Positions 45,769 to 54,367 of a stretch of DNA of 64,000 nucleotides are shown piece by piece. A model generated the notes under the pieces. It saw nothing but the letters and a program-made list of their open reading frames with translations. It did not search any database and was not told the DNA's origin. How positions within the stretch are numbered: position 1 is the stretch's first letter; each line of letters begins with the position of its first letter. This DNA is from Acidobacteriota bacterium (GTDB lineage: Bacteria > Acidobacteriota > Vicinamibacteria > Fen-336). A program made the translations under genes and the position numbers. The stretch is from positions 1-64,000 of the forward strand of contig JAJDNS010000152.1 of NCBI GenBank assembly GCA_022340585.1, given 5' to 3'.

Positions 45769-46642
45769 TCCTCCGGGCTCCGATTCCGCCCCGACGGTGG
45801 CAGATCCAGCCGGGCGGTGGAGGCCCGGGGCTCTCGCACTCGCGGCGGCCCTCGGCCTCTCCTGTAGCCCCGTCAACTACCTCGACGCGTCCGGCCCCTC
45901 CTACGAAGCGCGCTTCGCCGAAGCGGCTCCGGCGGCCCCGGCCCCGGATGCCCGGTTGCGAGTGGTGACCTTCAACATCGCCTACGCGAGGAAGATCGAC
46001 CTCGCTCTCGAGCTGATGAGGGAGAGTCCGGCCCTGCAGGGCTTCGACGTTCTCGCTCTCCAGGAGATGGACGTTCCGGGGACGGAGCGGCTCGCCCGTG
46101 GGCTCGGGGTGAACTCCCTCTACGTCCCGAGCGCGGTCCACCCGAAGAGCGGCCGCGATTTCGGCTGCGCGATCCTCTCGCCCTGGCCGCTCGTCGAGCC
46201 GGGCAAGGTGGTGCTGCCCATCGCCGGCTTCGGGTCGGGAGTCCAGCGATCGGCGGTCCGGGCCACCGTCCTGTGGGGCGAGCGCCGCCTACGCGTCTAC
46301 TCCGTGCACCTCCCGTCGCCGCTGGGGGTCACGGGGGCCGCCCGCCGTCAGCAGCTCGCCGTCCTGCTCGAGGACGCCGCCGACACCAGCGAGCCGGTGG
46401 TGATCGCCGGCGATTTCAACTCCAAGGACATCGGAAGGCAGATCACGGCGGGCGGCTACTCCTGGCCCACTCGTGACGTAGGCGCGACCAGCAAGTTCTT
46501 CTTCTTCGGAATGAGCATCGATCACATCTTCGCCCGGGGGCTCGACTCCCCGGCCAACGCGGCGGCCTGCGGGGTCGTCGAGGACAACCGGGGAGCCAGC
46601 GACCACCGCCCGGTGTGGGCCGTGTTCGACCCTCCGGGATGA
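45758..46642 (+). CDS. EEP-family phosphatase/nuclease, predicted lipoprotein
   Basis: A 294-residue protein. A hydrophobic stretch ends in the lipobox LGLSC (GALALAAALGLSC), so it is probably anchored in a membrane. The EEP motifs follow: LRVVTFNIAYAR, VLALQEMDV, YSVHLPSP, VVIAGDFNSKD and GASDHRPVWAVF, all intact. It may cleave phosphodiesters or sphingomyelin-like lipids outside the cytoplasm. The start is uncertain: GTG 45758 overlaps the SEC-C stop, while GTG 45797 gives a normal signal length. The stop overlaps an ATG of the next frame, so it precedes the GH2 gene in an operon. Confidence 0.82.
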   Translation: MGASPPGSDSAPTVADPAGRWRPGALALAAALGLSCSPVNYLDASGPSYEARFAEAAPAAPAPDARLRVVTFNIAYARKIDLALELMRESPALQGFDVLALQEMDVPGTERLARGLGVNSLYVPSAVHPKSGRDFGCAILSPWPLVEPGKVVLPIAGFGSGVQRSAVRATVLWGERRLRVYSVHLPSPLGVTGAARRQQLAVLLEDAADTSEPVVIAGDFNSKDIGRQITAGGYSWPTRDVGATSKFFFFGMSIDHIFARGLDSPANAAACGVVEDNRGASDHRPVWAVFDPPG

Positions 46643-46665
46643 TCGAGACTGTGGAGGTGGACACC

Positions 46666-49476
46666 ATGCGCCGCGCCCTCGCCCTTCTCTCCTTCCTCCT
46701 GCTCGGAGCGGTGTCGATGCCGGCCACCGGGTCCGAGATCCCCCTGCCCGAGCACCCCCGCCCCGGCTTCGAGCGGGCGGAGTGGGTGAATCTCAACGGC
46801 CCCTGGAGCTTTCGCTTCGATGGTGAAGACGCCGGGGAGGCCGAGGGCTGGGGCACCGGTGCCCCAGCCGACTTCCCGCTGACCATTCAGGTCCCGTTCC
46901 CCTGGGGCGCCCCGCTCTCGGGAGTGGCAGACGAGGCGGACATCGGGTGGTACGCGCGGACCGTGCGTGTTCCGATGACGTGGGCCGGCCGTCGCGTCTT
47001 CCTCTGTGTGGGGGCCTCGGACTGGCGCACCACCGCCTGGCTGGACGGAGAGCTCCTCGGGACGCACCAGGGCGGCTACACTCCCTTCGACCTCGAGCTC
47101 ACGGAGCACATGAGGCCGGGGGAGGACCAGACGCTCGTCGTCCGGGTCGACGACTCACCCCACTCGTTCAAGCTCGAAGGGAAGCAGGGCTACGGCCCGG
47201 CTCGGGGCCTGTGGCAGACCGTGTATCTCGAGGCGCGCCCGGCCGCGTTCATCGACTCCTTCGAGCTCCGACCCGACCTCTCGGGAGAGAAGGTGGAGGT
47301 GCGCGTCCGCCTCGGTGAGCCCGCCGGGGCAGGCACGTCCGCGGCCCTGGAGCTCGGGGCGGGGGCGGCGGCGTCGGCTCACGAGGGGGTGGTAGTTCCG
47401 AAGGGAGAGGAGACGGTGCGCTTCGAGGTGTCCGTCCCGAGGCCGCACCTCTGGTCCCTGGAGGACCCCCACCTCTACCACGCGGCGGTTCTCCTCCGGA
47501 CGTCCGCGGGCGAGGATCGGGTGCAGACCTACTTCGGAATGCGGGAGATCTCCACCGTGCGGCTTCCCGGACTGGGACATCCCTACGTGGCCCTCAACGG
47601 GAAGCCGGTCTACCTCCAGATGACCCTCGACCAGGGCTGGCACCCCGAGGGATTCACGACATGGCCCAGCGACGCGGTGATGAGGGACGAGGTCCTCCTC
47701 GCGCGCCGTCTCGGCCTGAACGCCATCCGCACTCACGTGAAGGTCGAGCTTCCGCGAAAGCTCTACTGGGCGGACCGGCTCGGCGTGCTGGTCATGTCCG
47801 ATGTCCCCAACAGCTGGGGCGAGCCCGACGAGGCCATGCGCGACGAGTGGGAGCATGCCTTCCGGGGCATGGTGCGGCGCGACTTCAACCACCCCTCGAT
47901 CTTCTCCTGGGTGCTCTTCAACGAGACCTGGGGCCTGTTCACCAGCGAGGAAGGTGGGAAGAGCCGGAGGTACCTGCCGGAGACGCAGGCCTGGGTGGCC
48001 TCGCGGGTGGACATGGCGAAGGAGCTGGACCCGACCCGTCTGGTCGAGGACAACTCGGTGTGCTGTGGGATCGGACACGTAAAGACGGACATGAATACGT
48101 GGCACCAGTACCTGCCGGGGTGGAAGTGGAGGGAGAAGCTCGGCGAGGCGGAGGAGCAGACGTTCCCCGGCTCCGGGTGGAACTACGAGGAGGGACGGAC
48201 GCAGGGCGACGCGCCCATGTTCAACAGCGAGTGCGGCAACGTCTGGGGCTACGAGGGCTCCACCGGGGACGTGGACTGGAGCTTCGACTACCACGCCATG
48301 CTCAACGAGTTCCGGCGTCACCCGAAGGTCGCGGGCTGGCTGTACACCGAGCACCACGACGTCATCAACGAGTGGAACGGCTACGTCCGCGCGGACCGCT
48401 CGGCAAAGGAAACCGGATTCTCGGACCTGGCGCCGGGGATGTCCCTGCGTGACCTGCACGGACCGTTCTACGTCGTCGCGGGATCCTACCCGACCGCCAG
48501 CGTCGACCCGGGCGATGTGATCCCGGTCCCGCTGTGGGCGTCGTTCCTGACCGATGTCTCGCCAGGTCCCGATCTCACGCTCCGGATGGAGCTCGTCGGC
48601 CACGACGACCTCGGCCGGTTCCACCAGTGGTGGGAGGGGGAGCGGGCGGTGCCTTTCGCCCCGTGGACCTCGCGCGAGCTCGAGCCGATGGCCGTCCCGA
48701 TGCCCGACGCCCGGGCCGTGGCCGTGCTGCGCCTCTCCCTCCTCGACCCCGCGGGACGTGTCCTGCACCGCAACTTCACCGCCTTCGTGGTGGGAGAAGG
48801 CCCCTCTTCACGGGACGAGGCGCGGACGGGCGTCGACGGTCGGCCTCTCCGGATCCTGCGCGCCGCCCCGTCCTCCTTCTCTGACGCGACCTGGAGCGTG
48901 CGGCAGTGGGACGCCATGGACGGCCTCAAGGTCAACGGTGCGGGGTCGGGTGTCTTCGAGTACCGCATCCCCTGGCCCGCGGACCTGAGGCCGGAGGCGG
49001 TGGCGAGCGCGACCTTCCTCGCCGAGCTCGGTGCGAAGGAGCTCTTCGGCAAGGACCGTCCCGACGCGGAGGGGGTCCAGGGCGACTACATGCGTGGAAG
49101 GGGAGCCCACGACCCCGGTTTGAACCCCAACGCCTACCCGATGACCGACACCGTCACCCACCCGAGCGCGGTGCGGGTCCGGGTGGGTGGGGCGGCGCTC
49201 GGGACCTTCGATCTGGCCGACGATCCCGCTGACCACCGGGGCCTCCTGTCCTGGCACTCCCAGAGTAGAGACGGTCGTCTGCGGGAGGCCGGCTCGTACG
49301 GAGAGCTCGTTGCGGTGACGATCCCGGCGGAGGTCCTCGCCGCGGCCGCCCCCGCCGGCGAGATCGTCGTCCGCCTCGAGGTGGACGCGACGATCCCGGG
49401 CGGCCTGGCGGTCTACGGCGAGCGGTTTGGGCGGTACCCGCTCGATCCCACGGTCGTGCTGACCCTGGAGCGCTGA
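46666..49476 (+). CDS. Glycoside hydrolase family 2 protein (beta-galactosidase/glucuronidase type), secreted
   Basis: A 936-residue protein with a signal peptide (LALLSFLLLGAVSMPATGS). Typical GH2 order: sugar-binding domain (WVNLNGPWSFRFDGEDAGEAE), immunoglobulin-like domain, then a TIM barrel with RTHVKVELPRKLYWADRLGVLVMSDVPN, the acid/base Glu in LFNETWG and the nucleophile Glu in FNSECGN. The C-terminal 250 residues form extra beta domains. Substrate cannot be decided between galactosides, glucuronides and mannosides. ATG at 46666 has GGAGG 8 nt upstream; a more distal ATG at 46639 overlaps the previous stop. Confidence 0.9.
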   Translation: MRRALALLSFLLLGAVSMPATGSEIPLPEHPRPGFERAEWVNLNGPWSFRFDGEDAGEAEGWGTGAPADFPLTIQVPFPWGAPLSGVADEADIGWYARTVRVPMTWAGRRVFLCVGASDWRTTAWLDGELLGTHQGGYTPFDLELTEHMRPGEDQTLVVRVDDSPHSFKLEGKQGYGPARGLWQTVYLEARPAAFIDSFELRPDLSGEKVEVRVRLGEPAGAGTSAALELGAGAAASAHEGVVVPKGEETVRFEVSVPRPHLWSLEDPHLYHAAVLLRTSAGEDRVQTYFGMREISTVRLPGLGHPYVALNGKPVYLQMTLDQGWHPEGFTTWPSDAVMRDEVLLARRLGLNAIRTHVKVELPRKLYWADRLGVLVMSDVPNSWGEPDEAMRDEWEHAFRGMVRRDFNHPSIFSWVLFNETWGLFTSEEGGKSRRYLPETQAWVASRVDMAKELDPTRLVEDNSVCCGIGHVKTDMNTWHQYLPGWKWREKLGEAEEQTFPGSGWNYEEGRTQGDAPMFNSECGNVWGYEGSTGDVDWSFDYHAMLNEFRRHPKVAGWLYTEHHDVINEWNGYVRADRSAKETGFSDLAPGMSLRDLHGPFYVVAGSYPTASVDPGDVIPVPLWASFLTDVSPGPDLTLRMELVGHDDLGRFHQWWEGERAVPFAPWTSRELEPMAVPMPDARAVAVLRLSLLDPAGRVLHRNFTAFVVGEGPSSRDEARTGVDGRPLRILRAAPSSFSDATWSVRQWDAMDGLKVNGAGSGVFEYRIPWPADLRPEAVASATFLAELGAKELFGKDRPDAEGVQGDYMRGRGAHDPGLNPNAYPMTDTVTHPSAVRVRVGGAALGTFDLADDPADHRGLLSWHSQSRDGRLREAGSYGELVAVTIPAEVLAAAAPAGEIVVRLEVDATIPGGLAVYGERFGRYPLDPTVVLTLER

Positions 49477-49546
49477 CACCCGCCACGGCGCAGTCCCCGA
49501 GCATGGCGTCGGGCCCGGGGTAGGTGAGGATGCGACGAGAGGGCGC

Positions 49547-49576
49547 GGCCAGCCCGGCGCCCGGGCCGGGTTGGCC
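49547..49576. terminator. Hairpin between convergent GH2 and lysine-rich protein genes
   Basis: GGCCAGCCCGG (49547-49557) pairs with CCGGGTTGGCC (49566-49576), 10 of 11 plus one G-U pair, around an 8-nt loop. Without a U-run on either side its role as a two-way terminator is tentative. Confidence 0.45.
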
Positions 49577-49588
49577 CGAACGGCGACG

Positions 49589-49837
49589 TCACTTCTTCTT
49601 GGCGGCCTTCTTGACGACCTTCTTCTTCGTCGCCTTCTTCACAGACTTCTTCCTGGCCTTCTTCTTCTTCTTCTTCTTCGCCGCGGCCTCCAGCTCGGCC
49701 TTCGACTTGCGGGCCAGATCCGCGCGGTGAGCGCGCTCGTAGGTCTGAATGTCCTTGAACTTTCCGGTCTTGTCGCGGACGGCGTAGAGCTTCTTCCCGG
49801 CGCTGCTGCGGTGCGTCGTTCTCCTGGCCTTGGCCAA
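49589..49837 (-). CDS. Lysine-rich histone H1-like small protein
   Basis: An 82-residue, extremely basic protein. The N-terminal half is a short conserved-looking domain (SAGKKLYAVRDKTGKFKDIQTYERAH); the C-terminal half is a run of Lys and Ala like the tail of bacterial H1-like proteins. It probably binds DNA or RNA and compacts the nucleoid. The start is best placed at the TTG at 49837, which has GGAGG 5 nt upstream and yields the typical MAK-type N-terminus; the GTG at 49843 overlaps that site. Confidence 0.75.
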   Translation of the reverse strand: MAKARRTTHRSSAGKKLYAVRDKTGKFKDIQTYERAHRADLARKSKAELEAAAKKKKKKKARKKSVKKATKKKVVKKAAKKK

Positions 49838-49901
49838 TCTCACCTCCGAGTTTGAGCGGACGCCCGATGATCGGTGATTGCAGGGGCGGGTGCAAGCGCC
49901 A

Positions 49902-51326
49902 TCAGTCGAGGAGAGTCTGCAGGATCTCCGGGTTCTCCTCCCTCTCCGCGAGGAGGGAGTGGCAGGTGCCGCAGTCGATGGCGATGGTCTCTCCGTCCGC
50001 GGTCTCGTGATCGCCGCCGTGGCAGCGGAAGCAGCCGACTTCGGTGCTCATGTCGGGATGACCGATGTGGCTCGCGTAGGTCCCCCAGGTGATGTTCATC
50101 TCCGGGAAGACGTTCCAGGCGTAGATGTCGCCGGTGGCCTTCGCGGCCGCGGCCACCGCCTCCGCGCGACCGCGGGCGATGTCGGGGTACTCCGCCTCGT
50201 AGAACCCGGCGATCGCCGCGGCGATCCCTTCGCGTGCCGCCTCGTGGCTCGGGTACTCGACCTCCAGAGCCTTCTGCGCCTCGCGACGGATGAAGGGGAG
50301 GCTCGAATCGATCCGCCCTTCGAGCAGGGCGGCGTCGAGCTCCTCCCCGGGCAGGCGGTAGATGTGGGTCGGGCGGTTGTGGCAGTCGACGCAATCCATC
50401 GTCCGCCACGCCGCCGCCGCCGCCTCTGCGCTCTCCGACTCCGGGCCCGACCAGCGCGTGACCTGACCTTCGGCGTCGGTCATCTCGACCTCGTAGATCG
50501 TCTGCCGCTTCTCGTCCGCACGGTACCGGACCACGTGGTCGGGATCGACGTGCCAGTGGATGCCGTGGCTGCGGCCCTCCTGGAGCCCCCCCACCTTGAG
50601 CACGAGGACGGTCTTGACCTCCGTGTTGGCCTCGTCCTCCTCGAAGTGCGTGTTGACCTTGAACCGGTCGCCCACGAACTTCTCCGGCCAGTGGCACTCC
50701 TCGCAGGTGTCGCGGGCCGGGCGAAGGTTGTGCACGGGCGCCGGTATCGGCCGGGGGTAGAGGTTGAAGGCCACGGACACGACCTGCCAGGAGCCTGAGA
50801 GCTTGGACTTGACGAACCAGTCGGCACCGGGCCCGATGTGGCATTCCACGCACTTCACTCGCGCGTGCGGTGACCGGTGGTAGGTCGTGTACTCGGGGTC
50901 CATCACCGAGTGGCAGGCCGCTCCGCAGAAGGCGGTGGAGTCCATGACCTCGAGACCCTTGTAGGTGCCCAGGGACAGGATCACCAGGTTGACGGCGGTG
51001 AGGGCGGCCACGATGAGGACCATCTTCCGGGTCGTGCTGCGGTTGAGGTCGATCACCGGGAACCCGGGGGCGGCTTCCCCTCGCTCCTGCGCCCGCCGCT
51101 CCCGGCGTCGCTCCCGCCAGATCCCCACCGGGATCAGCAGGAGGCCCAGCAGGAAGACGGCGGGGATGACGAGGAACGTGATGATGCCGCGGTACGGTCC
51201 ACCGCCGTCGATTCCCACGAGCTCGATGCCGTAGAGAATCGCGAACAGGATCGCGGCGGAGGAGGTGAGGACGGCGCCGGCGAGACCCAACGGGTCGCGC
51301 GTGATGGTGATCAGGAAGCTTCGCAT
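49902..51326 (-). CDS. NapC/NirT-family six-haem c-type cytochrome
   Basis: A 474-residue membrane-bound cytochrome. It has three transmembrane helices before the haem domain (about 13-35, 46-69, 101-121) and haem motifs at C134 (CGAACH, a CX3CH variant), C159, C208, C312, C432 and C452 (CXXCH). The N-terminal haem cluster GAACHSVMDPEYTTYHRSPHA resembles NapC/NrfH quinol-oxidising cytochromes; the later haems are an extension. It likely passes electrons from the quinol pool to periplasmic acceptors. It has its own promoter, with an extended -10 box (51369-51377) and Shine-Dalgarno GGAGG. Confidence 0.9.
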   Translation of the reverse strand: MRSFLITITRDPLGLAGAVLTSSAAILFAILYGIELVGIDGGGPYRGIITFLVIPAVFLLGLLLIPVGIWRERRRERRAQERGEAAPGFPVIDLNRSTTRKMVLIVAALTAVNLVILSLGTYKGLEVMDSTAFCGAACHSVMDPEYTTYHRSPHARVKCVECHIGPGADWFVKSKLSGSWQVVSVAFNLYPRPIPAPVHNLRPARDTCEECHWPEKFVGDRFKVNTHFEEDEANTEVKTVLVLKVGGLQEGRSHGIHWHVDPDHVVRYRADEKRQTIYEVEMTDAEGQVTRWSGPESESAEAAAAAWRTMDCVDCHNRPTHIYRLPGEELDAALLEGRIDSSLPFIRREAQKALEVEYPSHEAAREGIAAAIAGFYEAEYPDIARGRAEAVAAAAKATGDIYAWNVFPEMNITWGTYASHIGHPDMSTEVGCFRCHGGDHETADGETIAIDCGTCHSLLAEREENPEILQTLLD

Positions 51327-51368
51327 TGGTCCTCCGAGTATCCTGTGCGTCGTGAAGACGTCCCCATG

Positions 51369-51377
51369 AGTCTAGCA
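51369..51377 (-). promoter_or_regulatory. Extended -10 box TGCTAGACT before the six-haem cytochrome gene
   Basis: Minus-strand box about 43 nt before the ATG at 51326, downstream of the nine-haem operon hairpin, so the two cytochrome units can be transcribed separately. Confidence 0.5.
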
Positions 51378-51474
51378 GCCCGGGCGGCCCCGTCGGGACC
51401 GCGCCGGCCGGACGCGACGCGGCGGCATCCGCGTTCCAGGGGCCGGTGTGCCTCGACTGACGTTCGGAGGACCG

Positions 51475-51512
51475 AATCGGCCTTCGGCCGGATGCCTTGG
51501 CTAAGGACACGA
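51475..51512. repeat. Dispersed 38-bp repeat, family C, copy 2
   Basis: Matches 7984-8021 at 32 of 38 positions, same orientation, and overlaps the left arm of the hairpin at 51503. Confidence 0.55.
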
Positions 51513-51536
51513 CTCCGCCGTGGCGATCGTGTCCTT
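51503..51536 (-). terminator. Nested hairpin after the nine-haem cytochrome gene
   Basis: AAGGACACGA (51503-51512) and TCGTGTCCTT (51527-51536) form a perfect 10-bp stem with a 14-nt loop. An outer 10-bp pair GCCTCGACTG (51450-51459) and CAGTCGAGGC (51539-51548) encloses it. It begins about 20 bp after the minus-strand stop. No U-run. Confidence 0.5.
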
Positions 51537-51556
51537 GGCAGTCGAGGCCGACGAGG

Positions 51557-52789
51557 CTAGACGTCCTCCCGGTCGCGGCTCTTCTCGAGCCGGTGGGCGC
51601 GAAGCGCGAGGAGGCCCGCGAACAGGAGGAGCATGGTCGCGGCCACGGCCAGACCCTTCCGCCGGTACTCGTACTCGTCCAGCCTGGCCTGAGCCGCCTT
51701 CTCGACGTCGTCGGCGATCCCGCCCCCTTCGGTGAAGATGGCCTCCAGCCGCTCTTCGGAGAAGCCGTGGATCTCGGCCCGGGACCGGACGAGCGCGTCC
51801 TCGGCCCCGGCCAGGTCGAACGTCGGCTGCTCCACGTCCATCCCCACACGCGCGGCCGACGAGAGAGCGGCCCGAGCCTGCTCGATGCTGCTGCTGAGCC
51901 GCGTCAGCCCGGCCCTCATGGCCTTCGTTGCCTCGTCACACTGATCGCCCGGGCTGTGGCAGGCGGAGCAGACGCCGCGCTCTCCGATCCCCAGCATCTC
52001 GTCGCTTGTGGCCAGGATCTCGTGGTGGTTGTGGCACGTGGTGCAGGGTGGTGCCTCCAGGTCGCGGAAGTGCGATGCGTGGGTCGAGCCCTCGAACAGC
52101 TCGGCCTGGGTCGCGTGGCAGCTGCCGCACACGTGGGTGACCGCGGACACCCCGGGAGGAGCGGCCCCGTGGTTGCCGTGGCAGTCGTTGCAGGCCGGGG
52201 CAGACAGGTCCTGCTCCTGGAGCCGTCGGTGCCCGTGGACGCTCTGCTCGTACTTCTGGAGCTGGTCCGTCGGGATCGAGCGTCCTTCCATGTACTCCTG
52301 GTTGTGGCATCCGGTGCAGGTCTCGACGATGCGCGTGGGGGCGGCGGGAGAAGCGGGGTCGCCCACCGGTCGGACGCCGTGCGCGCCGTGGCAGGACGAA
52401 CAGGTGGCCACCTTCTCGTCGCCCTTGACCGCGCGCTTCCCGTGCTCGCTGGTCCGGTACTGGGCGAGCTGGTCCGTGGGCAGCCGCGGGTTGATGACGC
52501 GCATCCGCTCGATGTCGCTGTGACAGCGGCCGCACATCTCCGCCGCCCCCATGCCGGAGGGGACGCCCACGTATCCCCGCGCGGGGCTCATCGCCTCCTC
52601 CTGGTCCTCCGCGGTCGGGTCGCCGCCGTGGCAATCCACGCAGGAGAATCCCGCCGCACGGTGGACGTCCGCCTCCGCCTCCTCGAGGAGGTCGCCGTGG
52701 CAGTCCACGCACGCGTTGATGGGAGCGTCCTCGGCCCCGCTCGCGGACGCGGTGAGGAGGAGAGCGGTCAGTGTAGCCAGGCGTAGCAT
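51557..52789 (-). CDS. Nine-haem membrane-anchored c-type cytochrome
   Basis: A 410-residue protein with a signal peptide (TLTALLLTASASGAE), nine CXXCH motifs at C27, C50, C86, C130, C158, C200, C221, C249 and C274, a helical segment (about 285-375) and a C-terminal transmembrane anchor (378-398). The His-rich spacing (for example YRTSEHGKRA and SVHGHRRL) provides distal ligands. Its start overlaps the cytochrome b stop region by 22 bp, so it is made together with the Rieske and cytochrome b proteins and is probably their electron acceptor in place of a mono-haem cytochrome c1. Confidence 0.93.
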   Translation of the reverse strand: MLRLATLTALLLTASASGAEDAPINACVDCHGDLLEEAEADVHRAAGFSCVDCHGGDPTAEDQEEAMSPARGYVGVPSGMGAAEMCGRCHSDIERMRVINPRLPTDQLAQYRTSEHGKRAVKGDEKVATCSSCHGAHGVRPVGDPASPAAPTRIVETCTGCHNQEYMEGRSIPTDQLQKYEQSVHGHRRLQEQDLSAPACNDCHGNHGAAPPGVSAVTHVCGSCHATQAELFEGSTHASHFRDLEAPPCTTCHNHHEILATSDEMLGIGERGVCSACHSPGDQCDEATKAMRAGLTRLSSSIEQARAALSSAARVGMDVEQPTFDLAGAEDALVRSRAEIHGFSEERLEAIFTEGGGIADDVEKAAQARLDEYEYRRKGLAVAATMLLLFAGLLALRAHRLEKSRDREDV

Positions 52790-53823
52790 GTCAGCCCCAC
52801 GAGATAGATGACGACGACCCACCCGGAGATCGAGAAGGCAGGGCTCGGCTCCCCGCGGGCCGCCCGTCGGTCCAGGAACGGAACCAGTGCGAACAGCAGC
52901 CCGAGGATCGCGAAGCCGACCGCCCCCAGCACCTCGCCCTCGAACGGCCCCACGTGGGCCGGAATCATCTTGAGCTGCTGGAAGGGCGCGTAGAAGTACC
53001 ACTCCGGCTTGATGCCGGGTGGAGCCGAGGCAAAGGGGTCCGCCTTGGGGCCGAGCCCGGCCGGCAGGAGCGCGGCCAGGGCGGCGAGGAGGGCCAGGGC
53101 GAGGGTCCAGCCGACGAGGTCGTGCACCAGAAAGTCGGGAAAGAACCGCCGCGGCCGGCCCTTCTCGCTCACCCCCGGGGGGACGCTCATGCCGTGCCGC
53201 TGAACCAGCAGCAGGTGGAGCCCCAGGAGGCCGAGGGCCGCGAAGGGCAGGACGACCACGTGCAGGGCGAAGAAGCGGGCCAGTGTTGCGCCGGTCACGT
53301 CCTCGCCTCCGCGCAGGAGCTGAAGGAGCGCTTTTCCGACGAGCGGGAAGACCCCGGCCACCTGGGTGCCCACCGACGTGGCGAAGTAGGCGATGTCGTC
53401 CCAGGGCAGGAGGTAGCCCGAGAAGCCGAAGGCCAGGGCCACGCCGAACAGCGCCACCCCGGTGAGCCAGGTGACCTCGCGGGGACGGCGATACGCCTTC
53501 ATCAGGAAGGCGGTGAACATGTGCACCGCGAGGACCCCGATGAAGATGTCCGCGGACCAGCGGTGGATCGAACGGACCAGCCACCCGAAGGGTATCTCGC
53601 TCGAGATGCGCCGGACGCTCTCGTAGGCGGTGGACGCCCCGGGCTCGTAGTAGAGCAGCAGCAGCAGCCCGGTCCCGAGCTGGACGAGGAAGAGGAAGAG
53701 CGCCATGCCCCCAAGGTAGTAGAAGAGCGAGTAGCGGTGCCGCGGGACGGTCTTCTGGGCCATCAGGTGGCGCACCGGCTCCAGGCCCACGCGGTCGTCG
53801 AGCCAGGCCCATACCCTATCCAC
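52768..53823 (-). CDS. Cytochrome b of a Rieske/cytochrome b complex
   Basis: A 351-residue membrane protein with about eight helices. The haem b ligands are H87 and H101, and H188 and H203; 14 residues lie between the second pair, as in cytochrome b6, rather than 13. The quinol-site motif appears as PEWYF in GIKPEWYFYAPFQQLK, and SGYLLPWDDIAYFATSVGTQ matches the cytochrome b6 helix. Length lies between b6 plus part of subunit IV and bc1 b. Together with the overlapping Rieske gene it forms the core of a proton-translocating quinol:cytochrome oxidoreductase. Confidence 0.95.
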   Translation of the reverse strand: MDRVWAWLDDRVGLEPVRHLMAQKTVPRHRYSLFYYLGGMALFLFLVQLGTGLLLLLYYEPGASTAYESVRRISSEIPFGWLVRSIHRWSADIFIGVLAVHMFTAFLMKAYRRPREVTWLTGVALFGVALAFGFSGYLLPWDDIAYFATSVGTQVAGVFPLVGKALLQLLRGGEDVTGATLARFFALHVVVLPFAALGLLGLHLLLVQRHGMSVPPGVSEKGRPRRFFPDFLVHDLVGWTLALALLAALAALLPAGLGPKADPFASAPPGIKPEWYFYAPFQQLKMIPAHVGPFEGEVLGAVGFAILGLLFALVPFLDRRAARGEPSPAFSISGWVVVIYLVGLTCYAWLH

Positions 53824-54298
53824 GCTGCGCCTCCTCGGTCACGTAGACGTCTTCGCCCTTCACGACGACCGAGTACTCCGGCAGGGGGCGCGGGGGTGGG
53901 CCGCTGACGTTCTTGCCGGTGAGGTCGAAGTGGCCGTCGTGACACGGGCACCAGATCATGTCCATGTCCTGGCGGTAGGTCACGGTGCACGAGAGGTGGG
54001 TGCACTTGGCCGAGAAGGCGCGCCACTTGCCGTCCGGGGTGTGGACGAGGATCGCGGGCCGAGTGCCCAGGGGGAACACCTTGCCGCTTCCGGGGGCGAG
54101 CTCGCTGGTCTGGGCGGCCAGGACGGCCCCCTTGTCCCGCCCCCTGGGCCGCGGGGGGGGGAACACGAAGTGAACCACCGGATAGAGGATGGCAGCGGCG
54201 GTCCCGAAGGCCGAGAATCCCAGAAGCCAGTCGAGGAAGCTTCGTCTCCCCGTCGGAGCCGATTCGGGGGGAGGGAGAGGACGATCGCTTTCATTCAT
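53816..54298 (-). CDS. Rieske [2Fe-2S] protein
   Basis: A 160-residue protein with an N-terminal GRRSF twin-arginine-like start and one transmembrane helix (about 22-44). The cluster ligands are C99 and H101 in CTHLSC, and C117 and H120 in CPCHDGHFD, with the structural disulfide pair C104-C119. It shuttles electrons from the quinol site to the cytochrome. The stop overlaps the cytochrome b start by 8 bp. First gene of the three-gene operon. Confidence 0.95.
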   Translation of the reverse strand: MNESDRPLPPPESAPTGRRSFLDWLLGFSAFGTAAAILYPVVHFVFPPPRPRGRDKGAVLAAQTSELAPGSGKVFPLGTRPAILVHTPDGKWRAFSAKCTHLSCTVTYRQDMDMIWCPCHDGHFDLTGKNVSGPPPRPLPEYSVVVKGEDVYVTEEAQRG

Positions 54299-54367
54299 CG
54301 GCCATGACTCCTCCGTTGCCGCGGAGCGTATCTCGCGGGTAGCCTTGCCGGAAATGATTCAAATGGT

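Noticed and set aside
49655-49680. CTT-rich run considered as a microsatellite
   Set aside because: It encodes the lysine run of the H1-like protein in frame, so it is coding sequence.
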